Below are positions 23,506 through 32,639 of a stretch of DNA of 47,910 bases, in pieces. The notes beneath the pieces are model-generated. The model worked only from the letters and a program-made list of their open reading frames with translations. It was not told the DNA's origin and did not search any database. Numbering within the stretch: the stretch's first letter is position 1; the number at the start of each line of letters is the position of its first letter. The position numbers were made by a program, and so were the translations under genes. The stretch comes from Sphingomonas corticis (GTDB lineage: Bacteria > Pseudomonadota > Alphaproteobacteria > Sphingomonadales > Sphingomonadaceae): NCBI RefSeq assembly GCF_012035195.1, contig NZ_JAAVJH010000017.1, forward strand, positions 1 through 47,910, written 5' to 3'.

Positions 23506-24267
23506 GTGCGCCGTCCCCAGCCCCAGATCATCCGCGTCGTCGACCTCGAGACCACCGGCTCCGCCCCGCCCGCCCACGCGGTGTGCGAGGTCGGCTGGCA
23601 GGACGTGGCACTGGGCGAGGACGGGCGCTGGGAATTGTACGGCGAAGGCGGCAACATCCTCGTCAATCCCGGCCGCTCGATGCCGCCGATCACGCAGGCG
23701 GTGCACCACATCCGCGACGAGGACGTGGCCGACGCGCCGTGGTGGCACGACGTCGCGCGGCAGGTGCTCGATCCCTATCCGCGCCGCGTCGCGCTGGCGG
23801 CGCATCGCTCCGCGTTCGAGGAGCAATTCTGTACGCCCGCGCTGACCCACGGCGCCGATTGGATCTGCACGTGGAAGTGCGCGCTGCGGCTGTGGCCGGA
23901 TTCACCCAGCTTCTCCAACCAGGTGCTGCGCTACTGGCGCAAGCCGCACGGGCTGGTGCACGAGCGCGGCCTGCCCGCGCACCGCGCCTTTCCCGACGCC
24001 TATGTCACCGCGCACCACCTGCGCGACCAGTTGAACGAGGCGTCGGTGGCGCAGCTGATCGAGTGGACCAAGGCGCCAGGCCTGCTGCCGCGCGTCCGCT
24101 ACGGCCCCGATCGCGGCAAGGACTGGCGCGAGATCGAGGAGGAGAGCCTGGTCAAGTTCCTGACCGACCGCGATCCCGACATCCGCTTCACCGCGGAAAC
24201 GGAGATGGCGCGTCGGCGCGGCGGCGGCCACGTCGGGCGCGCCACCGCGCAGGAGCTGCTGCTGTGA
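23506..24267 (+). CDS. DEDDh-type 3'-5' exonuclease
   Basis: 253 residues from the GTG at 23506. The N-terminal domain is a DnaQ-like exonuclease: IRVVDLETTG (DxE), AAHRSAFEEQF as the second motif and LPAHRAFPDAYVTAHHL (HxxxxxD) as the third. A C-terminal extension of about 70 residues (PRVRYGPDRGKDWREIEEE) is found in exonuclease X-like proteins. It should remove nucleotides from 3' ends in repair or RNA turnover. The start is uncertain; no ATG is available in frame before the first motif. Confidence 0.85.
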   Translation: MRRPQPQIIRVVDLETTGSAPPAHAVCEVGWQDVALGEDGRWELYGEGGNILVNPGRSMPPITQAVHHIRDEDVADAPWWHDVARQVLDPYPRRVALAAHRSAFEEQFCTPALTHGADWICTWKCALRLWPDSPSFSNQVLRYWRKPHGLVHERGLPAHRAFPDAYVTAHHLRDQLNEASVAQLIEWTKAPGLLPRVRYGPDRGKDWREIEEESLVKFLTDRDPDIRFTAETEMARRRGGGHVGRATAQELLL

Positions 24268-24326
24268 CACGCAGCCTGACCTAAGTCACTGGCGCCCTCC
24301 GCCGCGTGGCGCTAACCACGGGGCCG

Positions 24327-25841
24327 ATGGCCGTTACCGCCCCGCCCCTCCTCGCTGTCCGCGACAGCCCGCTGGGCCGGCGGCTGGCGACCTTCATGCT
24401 GCTGGGCTTCCTCGCGCTGATCGGCGCCGGCATCGCGGCGGCGTGGGTGGTGGCCGAGAACCAGCGCCACGCCCGTTGGGTGGCGCACACCTATCAGGTC
24501 GAGAACGTCATCCTCGACACCCGCCGCCTGCTGGAACAGGGGGAGACGGCGCGGCGCGGCTTCCTGCTGGTCCCCGAAGAGGCCGGCTTCCTGCGCAGCT
24601 ATCGCGAAGCCAGCGAGGCGCTGTCGCCCAAGCTGCGCGGGCTCACGCGGCTGACGCGCGACAATCCGGTGCAGCAGCGCGCGAACGCGGTGCTGGGAGC
24701 GCAGGTGGCGGACCTCGCCGTCCGGCGGCAGCGCACCTTCGACCTGTTGCAGGCGGGCGACGCCGCGGCGGCGCGCGAGGCGTTCCGCACCGACAGCGCG
24801 GCGGGCCGGATGCGCGCGATCCGCGCCACCTTCGACGCGATGCTGAAGGAGGAGCGCCGGCTGCTGGCGATGCGCGATGCCGATCTGGAGCGCAGCGAGA
24901 AGCTGTTCTACGCCATCCTTCTCGTCGCCGGGCTGCTGCTGCTGGGCGTGGCGCTCACCTCGCTGGCGACGATCCTGTCGTACACCCGCGACCTGGCGCA
25001 CTCGCGCGATCAATTGTCGCAGCTGAACGAGAGCCTGGAGGGCATCGTCGACGAGCGTACCGCCAACCTCACCCGCGCCAACGACGAGATCCAGCGCTTC
25101 GCCTATATCGTCAGCCACGACCTGCGCTCGCCACTGGTCAACGTGATGGGCTTCACCGCCGAGCTGGAAGCGTCGGCGGACACGCTGCGCGCCCTGGTCG
25201 ACCGCGCCGACGCCGCCGGCAGCGACGTGGTGACCGAGGACGACCGGCTGGCCGCGCGCGAGGACCTGCCCGAGGCGATCGGCTTCATCCGCTCCTCCAC
25301 GCAGAAGATGGACCGGCTCATCAACGCGATCCTCCAGCTCTCGCGCCAGGGCCGCCGCGTGCTGGCGCCCGAGCCGATTGATCTCGCCGCCCTGGTCGCG
25401 CAGATCGGCGAGACGCTGGCGCACCGGCTGGACGAGACGGAGTCGACGCTGGAGGTGGCGGGCGAGCTGCCGGTGATCGTCACCGACCGATTCTCGATCG
25501 ATCAGGTGCTGTCCAACCTCGTCGACAATGCGGTGAAATACCTGCGCCGCGGCGTGCCCGGCCGCATCGTCGTGCGCGGCTATCGCGCCGGCGCGCGCGC
25601 GGTGATCGAGGTGGCGGACAACGGCCGCGGGATCGATGCGCGCGACCACCAGCGCGTCTTCGACCTGTTCCGCCGGTCCGGCACGCAGGACGTCGCCGGC
25701 GAGGGCATCGGCCTCGCTACCGTCCGCGCGCTCGTTTTCCGGCTGGGCGGGACGATCGACGTGACATCCACGCTCGGGCAGGGCACGACCTTTCGCCTGA
25801 ATCTCCCGCTCACCCTCGACCTGCAGGAAAGCAAGGAATGA
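24327..25841 (+). CDS. CHASE3 sensor histidine kinase
   Basis: 504 residues from the ATG at 24327; a GTG 21 bp upstream is also possible. Two transmembrane helices (ATFMLLGFLALIGAGIAAAW and FYAILLVAGLLLLGVALTSL) flank a periplasmic CHASE3 domain (ILDTRRLLEQGETARRGFLL). A coiled coil leads to the HisKA box AYIVSHDLRSPLVNVMGF and an ATPase domain with QVLSNLVDNAVKYL, VADNGRGID and GEGIGLATVRAL. It belongs to the phytochrome/Rcp1-partner group. The stop overlaps the next receiver gene as ATGA, so the pair is translationally coupled. Confidence 0.93.
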   Translation: MAVTAPPLLAVRDSPLGRRLATFMLLGFLALIGAGIAAAWVVAENQRHARWVAHTYQVENVILDTRRLLEQGETARRGFLLVPEEAGFLRSYREASEALSPKLRGLTRLTRDNPVQQRANAVLGAQVADLAVRRQRTFDLLQAGDAAAAREAFRTDSAAGRMRAIRATFDAMLKEERRLLAMRDADLERSEKLFYAILLVAGLLLLGVALTSLATILSYTRDLAHSRDQLSQLNESLEGIVDERTANLTRANDEIQRFAYIVSHDLRSPLVNVMGFTAELEASADTLRALVDRADAAGSDVVTEDDRLAAREDLPEAIGFIRSSTQKMDRLINAILQLSRQGRRVLAPEPIDLAALVAQIGETLAHRLDETESTLEVAGELPVIVTDRFSIDQVLSNLVDNAVKYLRRGVPGRIVVRGYRAGARAVIEVADNGRGIDARDHQRVFDLFRRSGTQDVAGEGIGLATVRALVFRLGGTIDVTSTLGQGTTFRLNLPLTLDLQESKE

Positions 25842-26284
25842 ACGCGCACCAATCCGTCGGCATCGTGATGATCGAGGACGACGAGGGCCACGCCCGGCTG
25901 ATCGAGAAGAACATCCGACGTGCCGGGATCATGAACCCGATCCGGCACTTCACCGATGGCACGACCGCGCTCGACTATATCTTCAACGACGCCGGCGGGC
26001 CGCAGCTGAACGGCCCCGCGCTGGTCCTGCTCGACCTCAACCTGCCGGACATGAGCGGGACGGACATCCTGGCGAAGATCAAGAACTCCGACGGCCCCGT
26101 CCGCCGCACCCCCGTCGTCGTGCTGACCACCACCGACGACGCGCAGGAAATCCAGCGCTGCTATGATCTCGGCGCCAACGTCTACATCACCAAACCGGTC
26201 AATTACGAGAATTTCGCTCAGGCGATCCGCCAGTTGGGCCTGTTCCTGTCGGTGATCCAGATCCCCGACCAGGCCGACGGCTGA
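25838..26284 (+). CDS. Rcp1-like single-domain response regulator
   Basis: 148 residues, a receiver only. The acidic pair is in VMIEDDEGHARLI, the phospho-acceptor in LVLLDLNLPDMSG and the Lys in VYITKPVNYENF. The insertion DYIFNDAGGPQL after helix 2 is typical of the Rcp1 group, the receivers served by phytochrome-like kinases. The start overlaps the kinase stop by 4 bp. The next gene, a receiver-kinase, begins 10 bp further on, so the three probably form one operon. Confidence 0.92.
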   Translation: MNAHQSVGIVMIEDDEGHARLIEKNIRRAGIMNPIRHFTDGTTALDYIFNDAGGPQLNGPALVLLDLNLPDMSGTDILAKIKNSDGPVRRTPVVVLTTTDDAQEIQRCYDLGANVYITKPVNYENFAQAIRQLGLFLSVIQIPDQADG

Positions 26285-26294
26285 CGGACGCCAA

Positions 26295-27320
26295 GTGGCG
26301 CGCGTCCTCTACATCGACGACGATGCCGGCATCCGCCGGCTGGTCGCGCGCGCGCTGGAGCGGCGCGGCCACGCGGTGACGACCGCGGATGGCGGCGAGG
26401 CGGGGATCGCGGCGGCGGCGGCGGAGCCGTTCGACCTGATCGCGGTCGACCATTACATGCCGGGCATCGACGGGCTGGAGACGCTGGAGCGGCTGCGCGC
26501 GCTGCCCGAGGCGCCGCCGGTCGTCTACGTGACCGGATCGGAGGAGAGCCGCGTCGCCGTGGCGGCGCTGCGCGCGGGTGCGGCAGACTATGTCGTGAAG
26601 TCGGTCGGCGACGACTTCTTCGACCTGCTCGACGCCACCTTCGCGCAGGTGATCCGCCGCAGCGAGCTGACGCGCCAGACCGCGCGCGCGGAAGAGGACG
26701 TGCGCGCCAGCAACGCGCGGCTGGAGGCGCTGCTGGCGGAGGTGAACCATCGCGTCGCCAACTCGCTGCAGATCGTCTCCGCCATGGTGCGGATGCAGGC
26801 GAGCGCGGTGGCGGACGAGGCCGCGCGCGCCGCGCTGGAGGACACGCAGGCGCGCATCACCGCGATCGCGCAGGTGCATCGTCGCCTCTACACCGGCGAC
26901 GACGTGGAGAGCGTGGACATGCGCGAGTATCTCGCCGCGCTGATCGCCGAATTGTCCGCCACCTGGTCCACCGCGGAGCGCCCGCGCGACCTGCAATTGA
27001 CGGCCGAGCCACTGCGCCTGCCCACCGACCGTGCGGTGTCGCTGGGCGTCATCGTGACCGAACTGGTCAGCAACGCCTGCAAATATGCCTATCCGGACGG
27101 GCCGGGCGCGGTGCGCGTCATCCTGGCGCGCGAGGACTCAGACCGCTTCCGCCTCTCCGTCGAGGACGACGGCGTCGGCATCGTCGCCGATGCGGTGCCG
27201 CGCGGCACGGGCGTGGGCACCCGCCTGATCCGCGCGATGGCGCAGAGCCTGGACTGCGTGGTGGAATACGACTCCGCGCACCGGGGTACGCGCGCGGTGC
27301 TGGCGGCGGGGCTGGGCTGA
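26295..27320 (+). CDS. receiver-HisKA_2 histidine kinase (PakF-like architecture)
   Basis: 341 residues from the GTG at 26295. An N-terminal receiver (YIDDDAGIRRL, IAVDHYMPGIDGL, YVVKSVGDD) is joined by a helix to a HisKA_2 box (LLAEVNHRVANSLQIVSAMV) and an ATPase domain with GVIVTELVSNACKYAY and VEDDGVGI. There is no membrane segment. This receiver-plus-HisKA_2 layout is that of PakF, a kinase of the general stress response in Sphingomonas melonis; orthology is a hypothesis. It could receive phosphate from the CHASE3 kinase and pass it on. It converges on cysNC, 8 bp away. Confidence 0.9.
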   Translation: MARVLYIDDDAGIRRLVARALERRGHAVTTADGGEAGIAAAAAEPFDLIAVDHYMPGIDGLETLERLRALPEAPPVVYVTGSEESRVAVAALRAGAADYVVKSVGDDFFDLLDATFAQVIRRSELTRQTARAEEDVRASNARLEALLAEVNHRVANSLQIVSAMVRMQASAVADEAARAALEDTQARITAIAQVHRRLYTGDDVESVDMREYLAALIAELSATWSTAERPRDLQLTAEPLRLPTDRAVSLGVIVTELVSNACKYAYPDGPGAVRVILAREDSDRFRLSVEDDGVGIVADAVPRGTGVGTRLIRAMAQSLDCVVEYDSAHRGTRAVLAAGLG

Positions 27321-27328
27321 ACGGCCGG

Positions 27329-29236
27329 TCAGGCCTCCTCGCGCTCCAGCAACCAGCGTACGATCCGCTCGGCCGCGTCTTCGGCGCTCTCCGTCGCCGT
27401 ATCGACGTGCAGGTCGGGCGCCTCGGGTGCCTCATAGGGGCTGTCGATGCCGGTGAAGTTGGCGAGCTGCCCGCCCCGCGCCTTGGCGTAGAGGCCCTTC
27501 ACGTCGCGCGCCTCCGCCGCGGCCAGCGTGGTGTCGACGTGCACCTCGACGAACTCGCCCGGCGCCATCAGCTGGCGCACCAGGTCGCGCTCGGCGCGGA
27601 ACGGGCTGATGAAGGCGGTCAGCACGATCAGCCCGGCATCCGTCATCAGCCGCGCCACCTCGCCGACGCGGCGGATGTTCTCCACCCGGTCGGCGTCGGT
27701 GAAGCCCAGGTCGCGGTTCAGGCCGTGGCGGACGTTGTCGCCGTCGAGCAGGAAGGTGTGGCGGTTCATCCGGGCCAGCTTCGTCTCGACCAGGTTCGCG
27801 ATGGTGGACTTGCCCGCGCCCGACAGCCCGGTGAACCATAGCACCGCGGGCCGCTGGTTCTTCAGCCCTGCGCGCCGCTCGCGCGTGACGTCGAGATGCT
27901 GGCGATGGACGTTGGCGGCGCGGCGCAGCGCGAAGCGGATCATGCCCGCCGCGACGGTGGCATTGGTCCCCTTGTCGATCAGGATGAAACCGCCCAGCTC
28001 GCGGCTCTTCTCATACGGTTCGAACACGATCGGTCGGTCGAGCGCCAGCGTGGCGACGCCGATCGCGTTCAGCTCCAGCGTGCGCGCGGCGGTCTGTTCG
28101 AGCGTGTTGACGTTGACCTGGTACTTGGGCGTGCGCAGCGTCGCCGAGGCGGTCTGCGTGCCCAGTTGCAGCACATAGGCACGGCCGGGCAGCATCGGCT
28201 CGTCCGCCATCCACACGATCGTCGCCTCGAACTGGTCGGCCGTCTCGGGCGGATCGCCCGCGGCGGCGATCACGTCCCCGCGCGAGCAGTCGACCTCCTC
28301 CGCCAGCGTGACGGTGACCGACTGGCCCGCGCGCGCCTCATTCAGGTCGCCGTCGAAGGTGACGATGCGATCGACCGTCGTCGTCCGGCCCGAGGGCACG
28401 ATGCGCACCGCGTCGCCGGGTCGCACCGCGCCGGCCGCGATCGTGCCCGCGAAGCCGCGAAAGTCGAGATTGGGGCGGTTGACCCACTGCACCGGCAGGC
28501 GGAACGGCCCGCGTGCCTCGCGGTCGGCATCGACCGGCACCGTTTCGAGATGCTCGATCAGTGTCGGCCCTTCGTACCAGGCCATGTTCTGCGTCGGCGC
28601 CGCGATATTGTCGCCGTTGAGGCCCGATACCGGGATCGCCTTGAAGTCGGTGACGCCGATCTCGCTCGCGAAGGCGCGATAGGCGAGGCGGATGCGGTCG
28701 AAGACGGCGCGATCGTAGTGGACGAGGTCCATCTTGTTGATCGCCAGAACGATGTTCCGGACGCCCAGCAGGTGCGCGAGAAAGGAGTGACGCCGCGTCT
28801 GCGTCAGCACGCCCTTCCTCGCGTCGACCAGGATGACGGCGAGGTCCGCGGTCGACGCGCCCGTCACCATGTTGCGCGTATATTGCTCGTGCCCCGGCGT
28901 GTCGGCGACGATGAACTTGCGCTTCTCCGTCGCGAAGAAGCGGTAGGCGACGTCGATCGTGATCCCTTGCTCGCGCTCCGCGGCCAGCCCGTCGACGAGG
29001 AGCGCGAAGTCGATCGCCTGCCCCTGCGTACCGACGCGCTTGCTGTCCGCCTCCAGGGCGGTCAGCTGGTCCTCGAAGATCTGCTTGGAATCGTAGAGCA
29101 GGCGCCCGATCAGCGTCGACTTGCCGTCGTCCACGCTGCCGCAGGTGATGAAGCGCAGCAGCGACTTCTGCTCATGCTGGGCGAGATAGGCGCGGATGTC
29201 GGTGCGGATCAGGTCGTCGGGCTGGTAGGCGGTCAT
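27329..29236 (-). CDS. cysNC: bifunctional sulfate adenylyltransferase subunit 1 / APS kinase CysNC
   Basis: 635 residues from the ATG at 29236. Residues 1-430 are CysN, the GTPase subunit of ATP sulfurylase: GSVDDGKSTLIGRLLYDSK, ADTPGHEQYTRNMVTG and NKMDLV. Residues about 455-635 are CysC, APS kinase: GLSGAGKSTIANLVE, LDGDNVRHGLNRDLGF and the C-terminal KGLYAKARGG. Together they make APS and then PAPS from sulfate. It follows cysD, separated by a 30-bp inverted-repeat element. The fusion is common in proteobacteria. Confidence 0.97.
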   Translation of the reverse strand: MTAYQPDDLIRTDIRAYLAQHEQKSLLRFITCGSVDDGKSTLIGRLLYDSKQIFEDQLTALEADSKRVGTQGQAIDFALLVDGLAAEREQGITIDVAYRFFATEKRKFIVADTPGHEQYTRNMVTGASTADLAVILVDARKGVLTQTRRHSFLAHLLGVRNIVLAINKMDLVHYDRAVFDRIRLAYRAFASEIGVTDFKAIPVSGLNGDNIAAPTQNMAWYEGPTLIEHLETVPVDADREARGPFRLPVQWVNRPNLDFRGFAGTIAAGAVRPGDAVRIVPSGRTTTVDRIVTFDGDLNEARAGQSVTVTLAEEVDCSRGDVIAAAGDPPETADQFEATIVWMADEPMLPGRAYVLQLGTQTASATLRTPKYQVNVNTLEQTAARTLELNAIGVATLALDRPIVFEPYEKSRELGGFILIDKGTNATVAAGMIRFALRRAANVHRQHLDVTRERRAGLKNQRPAVLWFTGLSGAGKSTIANLVETKLARMNRHTFLLDGDNVRHGLNRDLGFTDADRVENIRRVGEVARLMTDAGLIVLTAFISPFRAERDLVRQLMAPGEFVEVHVDTTLAAAEARDVKGLYAKARGGQLANFTGIDSPYEAPEAPDLHVDTATESAEDAAERIVRWLLEREEA

Positions 29237-29376
29237 CGTATCCTCCCCGGCACGGGGAGGGGGACCGCCGCGCGCAGCGCGGTGGTGGAGGGGGAGTGCC
29301 ACGAGGCGCACCGCATGCGGCAAGCCCCCTCCACCAGCCTACGGCTGGTCCCCCTCCCCGTGCCGGGGAGGATACG
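29237..29376. repeat. element with perfect 30-bp terminal inverted repeats
   Basis: The 30 bases at 29237-29266 (starting CGTATCCTCCCCGGCACGGG) are repeated in perfect inverse at 29347-29376. Inside are nested arms (GGTGGAGGGGG at about 29284 and CCCCCTCCACC at about 29325) and a small hairpin CCAGCCTACGGCTGG. It fills the gap between cysD and cysNC and has no open frame of its own. Its layout is that of a short palindromic or MITE-like intergenic element. Confidence 0.9.
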
Positions 29377-29387
29377 CGACACCTCCA

Positions 29388-30278
29388 TCAAAAATACCCC
29401 GCCTGCTTCTTCAGCTCCATGCTCGCTCCCGCCTCCTTGTCGATGGCGCGCCCCTGCCGCTCGCTGGTCGTCGTCAGCAGCATTTCGCGGATCACGTCGT
29501 CCAGCGTCGCCGCCTCGCTCTCCACCGCGCCGGTCAGCGGGTAGCAGCCGAGCGTGCGAAAGCGGATCGAGCGGTCGACCGGCACTTCGCCGGGCGCGAG
29601 CGGGAAGCGGTCGTCGTCGACCATCAGCAGCAGGCCGTCGCGCACCACCGTCGGACGCGGCGCGGCGAAGTAGAGCGGCACGATCTCGATCCGCTCGCGC
29701 GCGATATATTGCCACACGTCCAGCTCGGTCCAGTTGCTGAGCGGGAAGACGCGCATCGATTCGCCCTTGGCGTGGCGCGCATTGTAGAGGTGCCACAGCT
29801 CCGGCCGCTGCGCCTTGGGATCCCAGCGGTGCGTGGCGGTGCGAAAGGAGAAGATCCGCTCCTTGGCCCGCGCCTTCTCCTCGTCGCGCCGCGCGCCGCC
29901 GAACGCGGCGTCGAAGCCGCCGGCGTCCAGCGCCTGCTTCAGCCCCTCGGTCTTCCACAGGTCGGTGTGGAGGCTGCCGTGGTCGAACGGGTTGATCCCG
30001 CGCGCCTTGGCGTCGGGGTTCTGATGGACGATCAACTCCATCCCCGCGTCCGCCGCCGCCTTCTCGCGCAGCGCGTACATGGCGCGGAACTTCCATGTGG
30101 TGTCGACGTGGAGCAGCGGGAACGGCGGCGGGGCGGGAAAGAAGGCCTTGCGCGCAAGGTGCAGCATCACCGCCGAATCCTTGCCGATCGAATAGAGCAT
30201 CACCGGCTTCTGCGCGACGGCGGCGACCTCGCGAATGATGTGGATGCTCTCCGCTTCCAGGCGATCGAGATGGTTCAT
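29388..30278 (-). CDS. cysD: sulfate adenylyltransferase subunit 2 CysD
   Basis: 296 residues. CysD is the catalytic subunit of ATP sulfurylase, with the PP-loop VMLYSIGKDSAVMLHLA, HVDTTWKFRAMYALR and FGGARRDEEKARAKERIFS. It works with the GTPase CysN at 27329. The start overlaps the cysQ stop as ATGA. The C-terminus GRAIDKEAGASMELKKQAGYF is the normal end of the family. Confidence 0.97.
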   Translation of the reverse strand: MNHLDRLEAESIHIIREVAAVAQKPVMLYSIGKDSAVMLHLARKAFFPAPPPFPLLHVDTTWKFRAMYALREKAAADAGMELIVHQNPDAKARGINPFDHGSLHTDLWKTEGLKQALDAGGFDAAFGGARRDEEKARAKERIFSFRTATHRWDPKAQRPELWHLYNARHAKGESMRVFPLSNWTELDVWQYIARERIEIVPLYFAAPRPTVVRDGLLLMVDDDRFPLAPGEVPVDRSIRFRTLGCYPLTGAVESEAATLDDVIREMLLTTTSERQGRAIDKEAGASMELKKQAGYF

Positions 30279-31090
30279 GGCAGATAGGGCCTGAGCGGCG
30301 CGGGATCGTAGCCGCCGGTGGCGACGAAGCCGGCATTGCGGAACCCCGGCTTGCCGTAGCGGAACGGCGCACCGTCCACGTCGAGCGTCCGTCCGCCCGC
30401 CGCACGCAATACCGCGTCGCCGGCTGCGGTGTCCCATTCCATCGTCGGGCCGGTGCGCGGATAGACGTCCGCCTCCCCCGCCGCCACCAGCGCGAACTTC
30501 AGGCTGGAGCCGACCGACACGCGCCGTGCGATGCCGGCGGCGGCGAGCCAGTCGTCCAGCCCGGGCATGGCGTGGCTCTTCGACGCGACCGCGGCGAGCG
30601 GCGCGCCGGGCGCGCGTACGCGGATCCGCTGTGCCGACCCCCGCACCGCACCGGGCCGGCGCACCGCGACGTGCGCGTCCGCGCTCACGTCGCCCCAGTA
30701 GAGCGCGTTGCGCGCGGGGGCGTAGACGACGCCCATCGTCGGCGCGCCGCCCTCGACCAGGGCGATGTTGACGGTGAAATCGTCGCCCCGCGCCACGAAC
30801 TCCTTCGTCCCGTCCAGCGGATCGACGAGGAAGAAGGCGCCGTCCACGTCCGGCACCCGCCCCGCGGCGGCTTCCTCCTCCGCGACCACGGGGATGCCGG
30901 GGGCGGCCTCGGCCAGGCCGGCGAGGATCGCGGCTTCCGCGTCGCGGTCGGCGGCGGTGACGGGGCTCTCGTCGGCCTTGTGCATGACCGCGCAGCCGGC
31001 GGTGAAGTGGCGCCACACCACGTCGCCCGCCTCCTCGGCGAGGGCGATCATCGCCTCCAGCAAACGCGCGCGATCGGGAACGTCGGTCAT
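30275..31090 (-). CDS. cysQ: 3'(2'),5'-bisphosphate nucleotidase CysQ
   Basis: 271 residues from the ATG at 31090. An inositol-monophosphatase-fold enzyme that removes the 3' phosphate of PAP, the by-product of PAPS use. Metal ligands are visible in VAEEEAA, FFLVDPLDGTKEF and EWDTAAGDAVL. It is the first gene of the cysQ-cysD-cysNC operon. Placing the PAP phosphatase upstream of the PAPS-making enzymes suits recycling. A palindromic repeat (copy 3) lies 3' of the P450 gene, just upstream of this gene on the other side. Confidence 0.95.
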   Translation of the reverse strand: MTDVPDRARLLEAMIALAEEAGDVVWRHFTAGCAVMHKADESPVTAADRDAEAAILAGLAEAAPGIPVVAEEEAAAGRVPDVDGAFFLVDPLDGTKEFVARGDDFTVNIALVEGGAPTMGVVYAPARNALYWGDVSADAHVAVRRPGAVRGSAQRIRVRAPGAPLAAVASKSHAMPGLDDWLAAAGIARRVSVGSSLKFALVAAGEADVYPRTGPTMEWDTAAGDAVLRAAGGRTLDVDGAPFRYGKPGFRNAGFVATGGYDPAPLRPYLP

Positions 31091-31184
31091 GGGCAGGCTA
31101 TGTGGCGTGCGCGCCGGCGCCCCGCCAGCAAGATGTGCGCGGGGGGTGGACAAGCCGGGCTAAGGGCTGACGGCGACGCGCCCG

Positions 31185-31255
31185 CCGTTCGGCCTGAGCG
31201 CGGTCGAAGGCCTCGGGTGACGAGCCTGTGCTTCGACTTCGCTCAGTACGAACGG
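31185..31255. repeat. sphingomonad palindromic repeat, copy 3
   Basis: Arms CCGTTCGGCCTGAGCGCGGTCGA and CTTCGACTTCGCTCAGTACG ending GAACGG. It lies in the gap between cysQ (starting 31090) and the P450 gene (ending 31266). No gene is seen in the gap. Confidence 0.8.
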
Positions 31256-31265
31256 AGCGACGGAC

Positions 31266-32621
31266 CTACGCCGCCGCGGCCTTTCGCTCCGGCGTGAATT
31301 CCACTTCCAGCCGCTTCACCGCGTGGACGAAGTTGTTCGGCGCGATGTCCATCTCGCCCGACCAGCGGATGTCGGGGAAGCGGGCGAAGATCTGCCGATA
31401 CGCATCCTCCAGCTGCAACTGTGCGGTCATCCGCCCGATGCAGATGTGCGGGCCGTGGCCGAAGGCGATGTTCTTCTCCGCATTGGCGCGGCGGATGTCG
31501 AAGCGGTCGGGATCGGCGAAGACGGCCGGATCGCGGTTGGCGGCGCCGTAGTACATGATCGCCTTCTCGCCCTCGGCGATCACCTGCCCCTCCACCTCCA
31601 CGTCGCGAGTCGCGGTGCGGCGCATGTAGATGACGGGGGAGACCATCCGCGTGATCTCGTGCACCGCATTGGTCAGCAGGCCGCCGTCCGCCTGCAGCGC
31701 CGCCTTCTCCGCCGGATTCTCCGTGAACAGCTTCATGGCCCCGGAGAGCGAGTTGCGCGTCGTGTCGTTGCCGGCGAACACGATCAGCAGCCACGCGCCG
31801 TCGAGATACTCGCCCGGCAGCTTCTCGCCCTCCACTTCGGCATTGGCGATCGCGCTCATCAGGTCGGCTTGCGGGTCGGCGCGGCGCTTGGCCAGCATGT
31901 CGCGGCCGTACTCGAACATCTCCGCCACGTTGCGGTTGAACAGCTCGATGAAGGCGGCGATCTGCGGATTGGGTTCGGACAGGCCGGCGAGCTGGTCGAT
32001 CTGCTCCACCGCGATCTGCTGCGCCATCTCGAGGAAGTGGATCCAGCTCATGAAGCGCTCGCGGTCGCTCTCGGGCACACCCAGCATCTCGCACAGGGTG
32101 AAGATCGGCAGCCGCTGCGCGAACTTCTCGACGAAGTCGCAGCGGCCCAGCGGCGCCATGGTGTCGAGCAGCCGCGTCACCTCCGCCGACACGCGGTCGC
32201 GCAGGGACCGCATATAGGTAGCGGTGAAATAGGGCATGTGCTCCTTGCGAAGCTGGCGGTGCGGGCGCCCGTCGAGGTTGATCATCGAGTTGGTGGAGGC
32301 GGAGAACAAGGTGGGGTGCCGCGTCTCCTCCGCGCCCAATGCCATCAGGATGCCTCCCTTCTCCGACGAGAAGGCCTCCGGATCGCCGTTCACCTGCTTC
32401 ACCGCGGCGAAGCTGGTGAGTGCCCAAAACCCCACTCCGTCACGCGGCATCGGGTGCCACATCACCGGCGCCGTCTCGCGCATCCGGCGGAAATCGTCCC
32501 ACGGCTGGCCGTTCGTGAAGCGGTAGATGTCGGTCAGGTCCACCCCCGGCACGGTGGGATAAGCGAGCGGTCGCGTCGGGCCCTGCCGCCCTTCGATGAT
32601 ACGGTCGCTGACGAGGTGCAT
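31266..32621 (-). CDS. cytochrome P450
   Basis: 451 residues from the ATG at 32621, with GAGAGAGAG upstream; an ATG six codons further up is possible. It has the I-helix oxygen-binding motif FAGNDTTRNS, an E-x-x-R helix, and the heme-thiolate loop FGHGPHICIGRM with the axial Cys. No membrane anchor is seen, so it is a soluble bacterial P450 that should need a ferredoxin and reductase, neither of which is in the window. The substrate is unknown. It lies downstream of an alcohol dehydrogenase and a LimB-like monooxygenase on the same strand, which suggests oxidation of a terpenoid, steroid or alicyclic compound. Confidence 0.93.
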   Translation of the reverse strand: MHLVSDRIIEGRQGPTRPLAYPTVPGVDLTDIYRFTNGQPWDDFRRMRETAPVMWHPMPRDGVGFWALTSFAAVKQVNGDPEAFSSEKGGILMALGAEETRHPTLFSASTNSMINLDGRPHRQLRKEHMPYFTATYMRSLRDRVSAEVTRLLDTMAPLGRCDFVEKFAQRLPIFTLCEMLGVPESDRERFMSWIHFLEMAQQIAVEQIDQLAGLSEPNPQIAAFIELFNRNVAEMFEYGRDMLAKRRADPQADLMSAIANAEVEGEKLPGEYLDGAWLLIVFAGNDTTRNSLSGAMKLFTENPAEKAALQADGGLLTNAVHEITRMVSPVIYMRRTATRDVEVEGQVIAEGEKAIMYYGAANRDPAVFADPDRFDIRRANAEKNIAFGHGPHICIGRMTAQLQLEDAYRQIFARFPDIRWSGEMDIAPNNFVHAVKRLEVEFTPERKAAAA

Positions 32622-32639
32622 GCTCTCTCTCCGCAACAT

